From Terrisporobacter petrolearius (GTDB taxonomy: Bacteria; Bacillota; Clostridia; Peptostreptococcales; Peptostreptococcaceae), in NCBI RefSeq assembly GCF_032598785.1, contig NZ_CP102984.1: a stretch of 64,000 nucleotides of DNA. The stretch is one strand, 5' to 3'. Numbering within the stretch: position 1 is the stretch's first letter; each line of letters starts with the position of its first letter. A program made the position numbers and the translations under genes. The notes beneath the pieces were generated by a model. The model searched no databases, was not told the DNA's origin, and saw only the letters and a program-made list of their open reading frames with translations. Positions 1 to 8,802 of this stretch are shown one piece after another.

Positions 1-150
1 GAGCGTGGACAGATTGTTATTCCAAAGGAAGCTAGAAAGTTATTTGATATTAATACAGGTGATAAGTTATTGGTACTTGGTGATGAAGAAAAAGGAATTG
101 CAATAGTTCACCAACGAAACCTTATAACTTTATGGGGGGAATGGGAGTAG
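1..150 (+). CDS. AbrB/SpoVT-type DNA-binding protein, 3' part
   Basis: Only the last 49 codons and the stop are in the window. The peptide begins inside the motif ERGQIVIPKEARK, followed by LFDINTGDKLLVLGDE, which is the typical swapped-hairpin AbrB/MazE DNA-binding fold. A short tail ending WGEWE follows. Such proteins are dimeric transcription factors of about 50-90 residues. The stop lies 54 bp before the glycosyltransferase start, so the two may be cotranscribed and this protein may be its local regulator; that link is inferred from position only. Confidence 0.8.
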   Translation, partial: ERGQIVIPKEARKLFDINTGDKLLVLGDEEKGIAIVHQRNLITLWGEWE

Positions 151-204
151 ACTTGAATAAATAAAGTTATGAGCTTAAATAGAATAAATAAGGGATGAGT
201 AAAA

Positions 205-1371
205 ATGAGTAAAGTTGTATTTTTTTCCATACCAGCACATGGTCACACTAACCCAACTATAGAGGTAGTGAGAGGATTAACTAGTAGAGGCCATGAAGTG
301 TGGTATTATTCTTTTGAAGAATTTAGAGATAAAATTGAAGGAGCTGGAGCTAATTATATAAGTTGTGATGATTATGTTCCAAATCTTAGACCAGAAGACG
401 AGAAAAAGGTTGGTAAAGATTTTTCTGCCATGATAGAAATGATAGTTGATATGACGGTAGCTTTAGATGAAAAAGTATGTAAAGAGTTAAAAGAAATTAA
501 TCCAGACTGTATAGTATCTGATTCTCTATGTTGCTGGGGAAAATTATTTGCAAATAAGTTGGGCATTACTTATATATGTTCTACTACAACATTTGCATTT
601 AATAAGTATACTGCACATATGATGAAGCAAAGTTTTAAAGAAATTATGTATATGGTGCTTGGAATGAGAAAAGTTAATAAAAAATTAGAGCTTTTAAGAA
701 GTCGTGGTTATGATGTGAAAAATTTTGTTTTAATAATTCAAAATGATAATGAAACAAATACTATAGTTTATACATCAAAAGAATTTCAACCTATGGTTGA
801 CACTTTTTCTGATAAATATTACTTTGTAGGGCCTTCAGTAGCTGATGTGATAATAGAAAAAGAAAGGAACTCACGTAAAAAAATATATATATCTTTGGGT
901 ACTGTAAACAACAAGAATATTGATTTTTATAAAAATTGTATAGAAGCTTTCAAAGATAATGATATAGATGTGATTATGTCTGTTGGAAACAACACAGAAA
1001 TATCACAACTAGGCAATATACCCAAGAATTTTAAAGTAGAAAATAAAGTAAATCAGCTTGAAGTTCTTCAACAAGTGAATGGGTTTATTAGTCATTGTGG
1101 AATGAACAGTGTAAATGAAAGTTTATACTATGGAGTACCTCTAATACTTTTCCCACAACAATCAGAACAAAAAATGGTATGTGGAAGAGTAGCAGAATTA
1201 GGTGCAGGTTTTGTATTAAAAAATGATAAACCTAAAAATATAAAAAAAGCTGTGTTGGAAGTTATTAATAATATTAAATATGAAGAAAATGCACAAAAGT
1301 TATCAAAGAGTTTTAAAAATTCTGGAGGTGCAACAAAAGCAGTGGATGCTATATTGGGTTTGATACATTAA
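205..1371 (+). CDS. MGT-family (GT1) glycosyltransferase
   Basis: A 388-residue cytosolic GT-B fold glycosyltransferase of the macrolide/UDP-glycosyltransferase type. The N-terminal domain opens with the acceptor-side motif HGHTNP (residues 12-17). The C-terminal domain carries the nucleotide-sugar signature HCGMNSVNESL (from about H297) followed by GVPLILFPQQSEQ. Relatives move a sugar from a UDP- or dTDP-sugar to macrolides, flavonoids or lipids; the acceptor here cannot be read from sequence. The length is normal for the family and no damage is seen. The start is supported by GGGATG spaced before the ATG. It follows an AbrB-like gene and ends at a strong terminator, so it is probably the last gene of a short unit. 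Confidence 0.85.
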   Translation: MSKVVFFSIPAHGHTNPTIEVVRGLTSRGHEVWYYSFEEFRDKIEGAGANYISCDDYVPNLRPEDEKKVGKDFSAMIEMIVDMTVALDEKVCKELKEINPDCIVSDSLCCWGKLFANKLGITYICSTTTFAFNKYTAHMMKQSFKEIMYMVLGMRKVNKKLELLRSRGYDVKNFVLIIQNDNETNTIVYTSKEFQPMVDTFSDKYYFVGPSVADVIIEKERNSRKKIYISLGTVNNKNIDFYKNCIEAFKDNDIDVIMSVGNNTEISQLGNIPKNFKVENKVNQLEVLQQVNGFISHCGMNSVNESLYYGVPLILFPQQSEQKMVCGRVAELGAGFVLKNDKPKNIKKAVLEVINNIKYEENAQKLSKSFKNSGGATKAVDAILGLIH

Positions 1372-1390
1372 TTAAAAAGAGTTATTATGT

Positions 1391-1420
1391 AAAGGAATAT
1401 CAAAAGATGATATTCCTTTT
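1391..1420 (+). terminator. Intrinsic terminator after the glycosyltransferase
   Basis: AAAGGAATATCA and TGATATTCCTTT form a 12-bp stem with a 5-nt AAAGA loop and a short T tract. It closes the transcription unit that ends at 1371. Confidence 0.8.
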
Positions 1421-1541
1421 ATAAATGAGTAAAAAATATTAAACTAATGGAAAAAAATGTAAAAATAATTGTTGCCACAAAGATTTAGCTAATATACAAT
1501 TAACTTAATTAATAAAGTTTATAAAGTAAGGTGTAAATAAT

Positions 1542-2627
1542 ATGAATAATATGATAGGAAAACCTCAAACAATAAAAAAAGTAAATGAAGATCTAATAAA
1601 AAATCTAATAAAAAAACAAGGTCCTATAACAAAGCCTGAAATATCAAATATAACTAACCTGAGTTTAGCTACAGTTAACAAAACAGTACAAAAACTTCTA
1701 GATAAAGAAAAAGTTAAAGTAAGTGCTGTTGCAGAGTCAACAGGAGGTAGAAGAGCCCAACTCTTTGAAATCAATGGAGACTTAGAATATGTAATAGCAT
1801 TGTATTATTACAACAATACATTCTATGCTGTAGTATCTAATTTAATTGGAGAAATTATATACAAAGATAAATTTTATGTAAACAATTCTGATTACCATAT
1901 ATTTATGAAGGACTTATTTCATGTTATTGATAAGCTGATTGAAAAAAGTGGGAGTTGCAGAATTAAAGCAATAGGACTTGGAGTACCTGGAGCTGTAAAA
2001 AATGGAGTAATAAAAAACATACCAAATATAAGGATGCTTGAAAATATAAACTTAAAGAAAATAATTCAATCAAAATACAATATAAATACGTTTGTTGAAA
2101 ATGATGTAAATTTGGCCACATTGGGAATTTATGAAAAAAACTATAAAGAAATATATGACAGTATGTTTTTAGTATATGTGGAAGATGGGCTTGGATCAGG
2201 AATAATTATTAACAAAAACTTATATACTGGATTTAGTAATTTTGCTGGAGAATTAAATATAATGGACATAGGAGAACACGACATAAATAGTTTTAATCTT
2301 GAACAGGTAATTTTAAATTTAAAAAACAAAATAAAAATAGAAAAAGAAGAAAACTTAAAAGAAATTTTAATGATGATAGTATCAAAAACTATATTAAATA
2401 TAGTTTGTATATTAAATCCAGAGACTGTTGTAATTCAATGCGAAGTGATAAAAAATGAAGATATTAATTATGTAATAAATTACATTTCTAATTCAGTTGG
2501 TAAAGAAAATTGCCCCGAAATAATAGTATTAGAATCATCAAAAGAGCATGGATTAAACGGAACTATAAATATGTGTTTGAAAGAAACAACATATCAGTAT
2601 TCGCTGTCAAATATAAGGGGGTGTTAG
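1542..2627 (+). CDS. ROK-family transcriptional regulator of the sugar operon
   Basis: 361 residues. Residues about 10-75 form a winged helix-turn-helix (KPEISNITNLSLATVNKTVQKLL), ending in the TGGRRAQLFEIN wing typical of NagC/XylR-type ROK repressors. The rest is the ROK sugar-binding fold with GLGVPGAVKNG, ENDVNLATLG and a degenerate glycine loop GLGSGIIINKNL. It lacks the usual CGxxGC zinc motif. It is the first gene of a kinase/glycosidase-like/ABC-importer unit and its stop lies 2 bp before the kinase start, so it should control the whole operon in response to the imported sugar or its phosphate. A near-palindrome (AACTT-N8-AAGTT, 1503-1520) just upstream is a possible operator. The exact sugar is unknown. 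Confidence 0.85.
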   Translation: MNNMIGKPQTIKKVNEDLIKNLIKKQGPITKPEISNITNLSLATVNKTVQKLLDKEKVKVSAVAESTGGRRAQLFEINGDLEYVIALYYYNNTFYAVVSNLIGEIIYKDKFYVNNSDYHIFMKDLFHVIDKLIEKSGSCRIKAIGLGVPGAVKNGVIKNIPNIRMLENINLKKIIQSKYNINTFVENDVNLATLGIYEKNYKEIYDSMFLVYVEDGLGSGIIINKNLYTGFSNFAGELNIMDIGEHDINSFNLEQVILNLKNKIKIEKEENLKEILMMIVSKTILNIVCILNPETVVIQCEVIKNEDINYVINYISNSVGKENCPEIIVLESSKEHGLNGTINMCLKETTYQYSLSNIRGC

Positions 2628-2629
2628 GT

Positions 2630-3550
2630 ATGAGTTACCTAGTTTCAGTAGATGGAGGAGGAACAAAAACACAGTTTACTATAAGTGATTTAAGTGGAAA
2701 TATTTTAGGGAATATTACAACAGGCTCAAGTAACTACAAATCTGTAGGAATAGATATTGCTTATGAAAATATAAATTTTGGTTTAGAGGAAATGTACAAA
2801 GATTTAAATATAAATAAGAAAGATGTAATAAGAGCAGTGTTTGGCATATCTGGATATGACTCTCAAGATGATTATGAAATAATATTAAATATAATAAAAA
2901 AGACAGGACTAAAGGAAGAACAAATATATTTATATAATGATGCCGTATTAGCATTTTATGCACAAGCTGATGAACCAGGTATAGTAATTATATCAGGAAC
3001 AGGTTCTATAGTATTAGGAATAAATAAATATGGAGGTATATTTAGAAGTGGAGGATGGGGATATAACTTCAGTGACTTAGGTTCAGGATATGAAATAGGA
3101 AGAAAGGCCCTTAGAGAGACCTTACTATACTGTGATGGATGTAGAAAATATTCCATATTATTTGATTATATATTGAGATATTATGAAGAATCTAGCTTTA
3201 ATAATTTGCCTTATAAAATAACCTCTATAAGTAATAATTATGAAATAGCTAATATAGCAACTCTTGTAATTTTAGCGGCAGATTTAAAAGATTATTTAGC
3301 AATGGAAATATTGGAAGAATCAGCTAAAGATTTATCGATTGCATCAATAAATGTATTAGATAAAATAAGCAAAAGCGCTGAAGATAAATTAAGTATAGTA
3401 CTGTCAGGGGGGGTATTTAACAGTAACCTGTACAGAAAATTAGTAATTGAAAATATAAAAAATATGTCAAATTACGTAAAAATAAGATTTTTATTACAAG
3501 AGAATGCTCCTGTTTATGGAGGATTAAAACTAGCTAAAAAACTATTATAA
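2630..3550 (+). CDS. BadF/BadG-type sugar kinase (N-acetylglucosamine kinase-like)
   Basis: 306 residues in the ASKHA fold. The phosphate-1 motif DGGGTKTQFTISD starts at residue 7, GTGSIVLGI is the phosphate-2 loop, GGWGYNFSDLGSGYEIGRKAL is the diagnostic segment of the BadF/GlcNAc-kinase family, and LSGGVFNS is the adenosine motif. Family members phosphorylate N-acetylglucosamine or related aminosugars with ATP. I chose the ATG at 2630, which has GGGGGTG 8 bp upstream, because an upstream extension would overlap the ROK gene in another frame with no family similarity. Its place between a ROK regulator and an ABC importer indicates that it traps the imported sugar. Confidence 0.87.
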   Translation: MSYLVSVDGGGTKTQFTISDLSGNILGNITTGSSNYKSVGIDIAYENINFGLEEMYKDLNINKKDVIRAVFGISGYDSQDDYEIILNIIKKTGLKEEQIYLYNDAVLAFYAQADEPGIVIISGTGSIVLGINKYGGIFRSGGWGYNFSDLGSGYEIGRKALRETLLYCDGCRKYSILFDYILRYYEESSFNNLPYKITSISNNYEIANIATLVILAADLKDYLAMEILEESAKDLSIASINVLDKISKSAEDKLSIVLSGGVFNSNLYRKLVIENIKNMSNYVKIRFLLQENAPVYGGLKLAKKLL

Positions 3551-3563
3551 TAGGAGGAAATTT

Positions 3564-4745
3564 ATGAGTTCTAAGAAAGTAGTTTTGCAGATTTTTACAG
3601 GTGGATTCAAGGGTAATAATTTAGATTTTAGTGAAATTAAAGATAAATTAAGTTATGTTTTGAAAAACATTAAAATAGAAAAAGTAATAATGGGGTGGTG
3701 TATAGATAAAGATTTATACATAAGAACGAAGGAATTATTAAAAGAATATAATACAAAGCTTTATCTATGGATACCAGTATTTTCAGAAATTGGGTTACTT
3801 AAAAATAGTCAATTACTTGTGGATTATAATTTAAGTGAAATAGGAAGTTATGCATTATGTGAAGATGAAAATTTTGAATTTTATTGCCCAAATAATAAAG
3901 TAAATATAAATAACTTAATTCAAGTATATGAGGAAAACTTTAGCCACATAGAATTTGATGGAGTTTTTTTAGATAAAATTCGATATGGTTCATTTTCTAA
4001 TAAATTATCAGGTGTGTTTAATTGTTTCTGTCATAATTGTATGAAAATATATGAAGAAGAAAATATAGATGTAAATACACTAAAAGATGAAATGAAAAAA
4101 ATAAGGGATGGTTATGATAATTATCAGCAGATTCCTTTTAATATAAAAAGTTATGAAAAAGGAAAATACAAGTTTGAAAATGAAATATGGGAAAAATTTT
4201 TTGCCATTAAGTCAAAAAATATATATAACTCTGTACTCCAAATAACACAATATTTTAGAAAGTTGGATATGAAGGTGGGAATAGATACGTTTTCCCCTTT
4301 TATATCCTATTTTGCAGGACAAGATTTAGAAAAGTTACAAAATGCATGTGATTTTATAAAGCCTATGATTTATAGAATAACAAAAGCACCTGCAGGATTA
4401 CCCTTTGAAAGTGACAACTTAGTAAAAGAAACTATTAAATTAGATGTAAATAAAGCAAATGATAAATACCTAGAAATCATAGGGGTATCTAATTATAGTG
4501 GCCACAAATATCCCTTGGATTTTGTAAAAAAAGAGTTAAAATATATGACAGAAAATTTAAATTGTAGTATTTATGCAGGGATAGAAATAAATAGGAAAGA
4601 AGATATTGCCCTAGTATATCCTAATTATATTAAAGAGAATATTATAAATTTCAATGAATTACCAATAGAAGGATATGTTTTATCTTGGGATCTTTTATCA
4701 GCGCCTAGAGAAAATATAGATGAAGTAATAAAGCACTTGAAGTAA
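3564..4745 (+). CDS. Probable TIM-barrel glycosidase-like protein of the sugar operon
   Basis: 393 residues without a signal peptide, so cytosolic. Segments such as KVIMGWCIDKDLYIR, LYLWIPVFSE, FDGVFLDKIRYGSF, MKVGIDTFSPF, FIKPMIYRIT and IYAGIEINR alternate as strands ending in acidic or aromatic residues, the layout of a (beta/alpha)8 glycoside hydrolase. Acidic residues at FDGVFLDK and AGIE could be catalytic. A CFCHNC cluster near residue 155 may bind metal. I do not recognise a named family with certainty. It starts 13 bp after the kinase with AGGAGG and precedes the ABC genes, so it may cleave or process an imported glycoside. That role is inferred. Confidence 0.55.
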   Translation: MSSKKVVLQIFTGGFKGNNLDFSEIKDKLSYVLKNIKIEKVIMGWCIDKDLYIRTKELLKEYNTKLYLWIPVFSEIGLLKNSQLLVDYNLSEIGSYALCEDENFEFYCPNNKVNINNLIQVYEENFSHIEFDGVFLDKIRYGSFSNKLSGVFNCFCHNCMKIYEEENIDVNTLKDEMKKIRDGYDNYQQIPFNIKSYEKGKYKFENEIWEKFFAIKSKNIYNSVLQITQYFRKLDMKVGIDTFSPFISYFAGQDLEKLQNACDFIKPMIYRITKAPAGLPFESDNLVKETIKLDVNKANDKYLEIIGVSNYSGHKYPLDFVKKELKYMTENLNCSIYAGIEINRKEDIALVYPNYIKENIINFNELPIEGYVLSWDLLSAPRENIDEVIKHLK

Positions 4746-4758
4746 TGGGGGTGAATTA

Positions 4759-6252
4759 ATGAGTAAGATATTAGAAATGATAGATATTTACAAGCGTTTT
4801 GGAAGTGTATCAGTATTAAAAGGAATTGATTTTTGTGTAGAAAAAGGAGAAGTTAGAGCCTTGCTTGGAGCCAATGGAGCTGGAAAGTCAACTCTTATGA
4901 AAGTAATTGGAGGAGTACATAGTCAGACTAAGGGAAGAGTTTTATTAAATGGAAAAGAAATAAATTTTAAAAACCCACATCACTCAAAAGAAAATGGAAT
5001 AAGTGTAATTTACCAAGAATTAAGTCTCGTCCCAACTTTAACTGTTGTAGAAAATATATTTTTAGGAAGAGAAATTACAAATGGAGTTTTTATTAATAAA
5101 AAGGCCATGCTAAATGAATACGAAAATGTTTGTAATGAGTTTGATTTTAATATAGACCCTTATACTATCACATCAAAATTAAGTATAGCAAATCAACAGA
5201 TGATAGAAATAATGAAGGCAGTATCGGCCAATTCAGATATTATTATTATGGACGAGCCAACAACTTCCTTAACAAATAACGAAAAAGAAAGTTTGTTCAA
5301 AATAATAGGTAAACTAAAATCAATGAATAAAACTATAATTTATATCTCTCACATATTAGAAGAAGTATTTAGAGTATGTGATAGTGCAAGTATTATGAAA
5401 AATGGAGAAATGGTAGGCACTTATAAAGTATCTGATTTAACAAAACTTAAGATAACACAACTAATGACAGGTAATGAAAATCATAAGATTATTGAAACTA
5501 AAGATTATTGTTACGCAAAATATGATGAGGCACCAATATTACAAGCTAAAAACTTGCGAAACTCAAAAGTAAAAGATATTTCTTTTGATATATACAAAGG
5601 AGAAATAGTAGGACTTGCAGGGTTAGTTGGATCTAGAAGAACAGAAATAATTAATATTCTCTTTGGAATTGATAAAAAAGAAAATGGAGAAATATTCTTA
5701 AATAATAAAAAAGTCAACATAGCATCTCCAAAAGAAGCCATATCAAACAAGATAGGTCTTATACCAGAAGACAGAAAAAACTTAGGTCTAATTTTAGATC
5801 ATCCTATATACACAAACTCAGCAGCTGTGCAAATTGATAGATTTAAAAATGGTATATTTATAAGTAAAAACAAAGAAATTGAGTTCTCAGAAAGTGGAGT
5901 AGAGAACTTAGGAATAAAAGTAAATAATGTAAAACAAGATGTAAAGGAACTAAGTGGGGGAAATCAGCAAAAAGTTGTTGTATCTAAATGGTTAGAAAAA
6001 GATTTAGATTTAATAGTTTATGATGAGCCTACTAAAGGAATAGATATAGCATCAAAAGAGGATATATTTAAGACAGTAGAAGCATTTGCAAAAACAGGTA
6101 TGGGAGTAATATTTATTTCATCCGATTTAGAAGAGGTAATAAGAATAAGTGATAGGATACTTGTAGTAAGAGAAGGAGCCATTGTAGACCAATTAAAAAA
6201 TGATGGTATTACAGTTCAGGATATAATGAACAGCATATTTAATGTACATTAA
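4759..6252 (+). CDS. Sugar ABC importer ATPase, double NBD (RbsA/MglA type)
   Basis: 497 residues with two fused nucleotide-binding domains, as in RbsA, MglA and XylG. NBD1 has Walker A GANGAGKST (about residues 38-46) and Walker B IIIMDEPTTSLT. Its ABC signature is degenerate. NBD2 has a degenerate Walker A (GLVGSRRTE) but an intact signature LSGGNQQKVVVSKWL and Walker B LIVYDEPTKGID. This asymmetric degeneration is normal for the carbohydrate uptake transporter-2 family. It drives import through the permease encoded 14 bp downstream. GGGGTG precedes the ATG by about 8 bases. Confidence 0.93.
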   Translation: MSKILEMIDIYKRFGSVSVLKGIDFCVEKGEVRALLGANGAGKSTLMKVIGGVHSQTKGRVLLNGKEINFKNPHHSKENGISVIYQELSLVPTLTVVENIFLGREITNGVFINKKAMLNEYENVCNEFDFNIDPYTITSKLSIANQQMIEIMKAVSANSDIIIMDEPTTSLTNNEKESLFKIIGKLKSMNKTIIYISHILEEVFRVCDSASIMKNGEMVGTYKVSDLTKLKITQLMTGNENHKIIETKDYCYAKYDEAPILQAKNLRNSKVKDISFDIYKGEIVGLAGLVGSRRTEIINILFGIDKKENGEIFLNNKKVNIASPKEAISNKIGLIPEDRKNLGLILDHPIYTNSAAVQIDRFKNGIFISKNKEIEFSESGVENLGIKVNNVKQDVKELSGGNQQKVVVSKWLEKDLDLIVYDEPTKGIDIASKEDIFKTVEAFAKTGMGVIFISSDLEEVIRISDRILVVREGAIVDQLKNDGITVQDIMNSIFNVH

Positions 6253-6266
6253 GATGGGGGAATATT

Positions 6267-7211
6267 ATGAAAAAATATACAAGTAAACTGAATTTTAGAG
6301 ACTACGGAGTTTTAATAGGTTTTGTAGTTTTATGTATAGCTATAAGTATGGCAACGCCGGCTTTCTTAAGTAAACAAAATGTACTAAATTTATTAAGACA
6401 ATCATCAATAATAGGTATAATATCAGCAGGAATGACTTTTGTAATCATATCTGGTAATTTTGATATTTCTGTTGGGGCAGTTGCTGCTCTTTCCGGAGTA
6501 ATAGTAATGAGACTAGCAACAACTGGAACAAATTTATTTTTAGCAATTATAGCAGCAATAGTAGTGTGTGCAATTATTGGTTTAGTAAATGGTATTATGG
6601 TGGCCAAGGTTAATGTACCATCACTAATTGCAACAATGGCAATGGTTACTATTGTACGTGGTATATTACTTATGATAACTGGGGGCTACCCAATTACACA
6701 AACTATTCCAATGTTGGATTCATTAGGTAATGGCTATTTCCTTGGTATACCGATGCCTGTAATAGTATTTATTTTAGTAGTTATTGTTTCATATATAGTT
6801 TTAACTCAGACTAAATTTGGTAGACATGTATATTCGGTAGGTGGAAATCAAGATGCAAGTAAGTTAAATGGTATAAATGTAGATAGTCAAAAGATAAAAG
6901 TATTTATAATAAATGCAGTATTAGCAGCAATTGCAGGATTAGTTTTAACAGGAAGATTAGGGACGGCTAGCCCGGTTGCTGGGGACTCTTACGATATGGA
7001 CGCTATAGCATCAGTTGTTATAGGAGGGACTTCTGTATCAGGTGGATCAGGATCTGTATTAAAAACTATTATAGGTGTACTTCTTATGAGTGTTATAAAT
7101 AATAGTTTTAATTTATTAGGTATAGATATATTTTTCCAATATATCTTTAAAGGATTAATAATTTTAGTAGCTGTTGGTTTTGATTCTTATAGCAAGAAAA
7201 AACTTGCTTAA
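6267..7211 (+). CDS. Sugar ABC importer permease (RbsC/MglC type)
   Basis: 314 residues, almost entirely hydrophobic with about eight to ten predicted membrane spans (BPD_transp_2 family). It contains SAGMTFVIISGNFDISVGAVAALSG, the characteristic early loop of CUT2 permeases, and SYDMDAIASVVIGGTSVSGGSGS, the late cytoplasmic loop that contacts the ATPase. It forms the membrane pore with the double ATPase encoded just upstream and takes substrate from the lipoprotein encoded 27 bp downstream. One permease gene suggests a homodimeric channel. Length and motifs are normal. Confidence 0.93.
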   Translation: MKKYTSKLNFRDYGVLIGFVVLCIAISMATPAFLSKQNVLNLLRQSSIIGIISAGMTFVIISGNFDISVGAVAALSGVIVMRLATTGTNLFLAIIAAIVVCAIIGLVNGIMVAKVNVPSLIATMAMVTIVRGILLMITGGYPITQTIPMLDSLGNGYFLGIPMPVIVFILVVIVSYIVLTQTKFGRHVYSVGGNQDASKLNGINVDSQKIKVFIINAVLAAIAGLVLTGRLGTASPVAGDSYDMDAIASVVIGGTSVSGGSGSVLKTIIGVLLMSVINNSFNLLGIDIFFQYIFKGLIILVAVGFDSYSKKKLA

Positions 7212-7238
7212 AGATAAAAAAAGGGAGGAAACTTTATA

Positions 7239-8198
7239 ATGAAAAATGTAATTAAAAAATTATCAGTAGTATTATCTTTAATTATGGTCTTTGGACTTGT
7301 TGGTTGTTCAAACTCAGGGGGGACAAGTGATGGACCTAAAAAAATAGCAGTATTATTACCAGGTTCAACAGGTTATTTCGTTGCAACTAAAAAGGGGATA
7401 GACGAAAAAGCAAAAGAAAAAGGTATAGAAGTAGAATATGCAGATGCAGGATGGGATGCTAGTAAACAATTATCTCAAGCAGAAGACTTTATAGCAAAAG
7501 GTGTAGATATGATAGCTTTATGTGGAGTGGAGTCTTCAGTATCTGAAAAAATAGTTAAAACAGCGAATGATGCTAAAGTACCAATAATAGCATTTACAAA
7601 TTCTATAGGGGATAATCCAACAGGAGAATATGAAGGACTAGTAACTTATATAGGGCAAAATGAATCTGAAACAGGTTCATTAACTGGTGAAATAGCTAAA
7701 AACTTATTAGGGAAAAAAGGTGGAAAAGCTGTATTAATAGAAGGTGTTCCAGGAACTACTCCTCAAGTATTAAGAAGAAAAGGTGTTGAAGAAGCTTTAA
7801 AGGGAAGTAAGATAGAAATAGTTTATAAACAAACTTCTAACTGGGAAAAAGAGCAAGCTTTAAAAATAACAGAAGATTTAATACAAAAGAAAATGGATTT
7901 TGATGTAATAATATGCCAAGATGATAACTCTGCAACTGGCGCAGGGCAAGCTCTAAAAGATGCATCTCTTAAAAATAAAGTAAAAGTAATAGGTTTAGGT
8001 GGAAGTAAAGATGGTCTTCAAGCTATAAAAGATGGGCTTATTGATGGCACTACTTATATGTCTGCAGTTGAAGAGGGTTCTTTAGTTATAGAAATGGCAG
8101 CTAAACATTTTGATGGAGAAAAAGTTGATGCAGTAAACCAAATCAAACAAGTTGAAGTAAATAAGGACAATGTTAATGATTTTAAGGGAGAATGGTAA
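7239..8198 (+). CDS. Sugar-binding lipoprotein of the ABC importer
   Basis: 319 residues. The first 24 residues form a lipoprotein signal peptide ending in the lipobox LVGC, so the mature protein is anchored outside the membrane by its cysteine. The rest is a type I periplasmic-binding fold (Peripla_BP_4, RbsB-like): KKIAVLLPGSTGYFVATKKGIDEKAKEKG, SQAEDFIAKGVDMIALCG, VKVIGLGGSKDGLQAIKDGLIDGT. It supplies substrate to the upstream permease. It is the last gene of the unit; no clear hairpin follows it, and the T-box promoter starts 35 bp later. The ligand is unknown, although a sugar fits the operon. Confidence 0.92.
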   Translation: MKNVIKKLSVVLSLIMVFGLVGCSNSGGTSDGPKKIAVLLPGSTGYFVATKKGIDEKAKEKGIEVEYADAGWDASKQLSQAEDFIAKGVDMIALCGVESSVSEKIVKTANDAKVPIIAFTNSIGDNPTGEYEGLVTYIGQNESETGSLTGEIAKNLLGKKGGKAVLIEGVPGTTPQVLRRKGVEEALKGSKIEIVYKQTSNWEKEQALKITEDLIQKKMDFDVIICQDDNSATGAGQALKDASLKNKVKVIGLGGSKDGLQAIKDGLIDGTTYMSAVEEGSLVIEMAAKHFDGEKVDAVNQIKQVEVNKDNVNDFKGEW

Positions 8199-8232
8199 AA
8201 GTAGATTTTTAGTTTTTATAATAAAAAATATA

Positions 8233-8261
8233 TTGACATAATTTAGAAAGTAATTTATTAT
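8233..8261 (+). promoter_or_regulatory. Sigma-A promoter of the T-box leader
   Basis: TTGACA (8233-8238), a 17-bp spacer and TATTAT (8256-8261) lie just upstream of the T-box stem I. Confidence 0.7.
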
Positions 8262-8296
8262 TTTAACAAGATAAATAATTCAATAGATAAATCCTG

Positions 8297-8520
8297 AGAA
8301 AAAGAGAGTAGCTTTTTATTAAGTTTCAGCGAGTTAGGGTTGGTGTGAGCCTAGCAACTGGATATAAAGTGAAGAGAGCTTTGGAGGAGATTGTCAGAAA
8401 TTTTTAGTATGTCAATCGGTTATCTCGCCTTAAGAGATTGAGTGGATAAGTTTTTTATCAATAAGAGTGGTAACGCGGAATGATTCGTCTCTTGGCTTTA
8501 TAGCCAAGGGACTTTTTTAT
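8297..8520 (+). promoter_or_regulatory. T-box riboswitch leader: stem I and first antiterminator/terminator
   Basis: Stem I shows the AGTA loop-E bases (8307-8310), the distal AGCGAG, GGG and GGTG-GAGCC elements, and GAA followed by the specifier loop (8371-8378). The specifier is most simply GAG (Glu) at 8374-8376, but AGA (Arg) overlaps it. The T-box bulge AGTGGTAACGCGG (8466-8478) would pair with an uncharged tRNA ending in A-CCA, which does not favour Glu. The terminator GTCTCTTGGC/AGCCAAGGGAC with a T6 tract ends at 8518. Uncharged tRNA should stabilise the antiterminator and let transcription proceed. Confidence 0.9.
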
Positions 8521-8602
8521 TATTGAATGATAACTTATCAATGAGAGTGGTAACGCGGATATAATTCGTCTCTTAGTCTGAGGACTAAGGGGCGATTTTT
8601 TT
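8521..8602 (+). promoter_or_regulatory. Second, duplicated T-box antiterminator/terminator module
   Basis: A second CTTATCAATGAGAGTGG start plus TAACGCGG T-box sequence (8545-8558) is followed by the terminator CGTCTCTTAGTC/GACTAAGGGGCG and T7 (8567-8602). It repeats the first module including the CTTATCA/TTTATCA linker, but has no stem I of its own. Both terminators would have to be read through to reach the gene at 8803. Bases 8603-8802 hold no gene; a weak TATAAT-like site near 8736 could be a secondary promoter. Confidence 0.85.
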
Positions 8603-8802
8603 GTACCTAAAAAATACTAGTTAATATGGTGCTTAAAAGTTATATGGCTTAAATACTATTAATAAACAATTTAATATTTATCTTATTTTATGTAAAGAGT
8701 CTAAAAATAAATAACGGAATATTCTGAAATATAATCGAGGTTTTTAAAAAAGTTATTTTATATTAGATGAAATAATAATTAAAATTTAGGGGGAGAGAAT
8801 AT

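Noticed and set aside
2510..2629. Upstream extension of the sugar kinase
   Set aside because: It overlaps the ROK gene in another frame, has no ribosome site and precedes the conserved start MSYLVSVDGGGTK.
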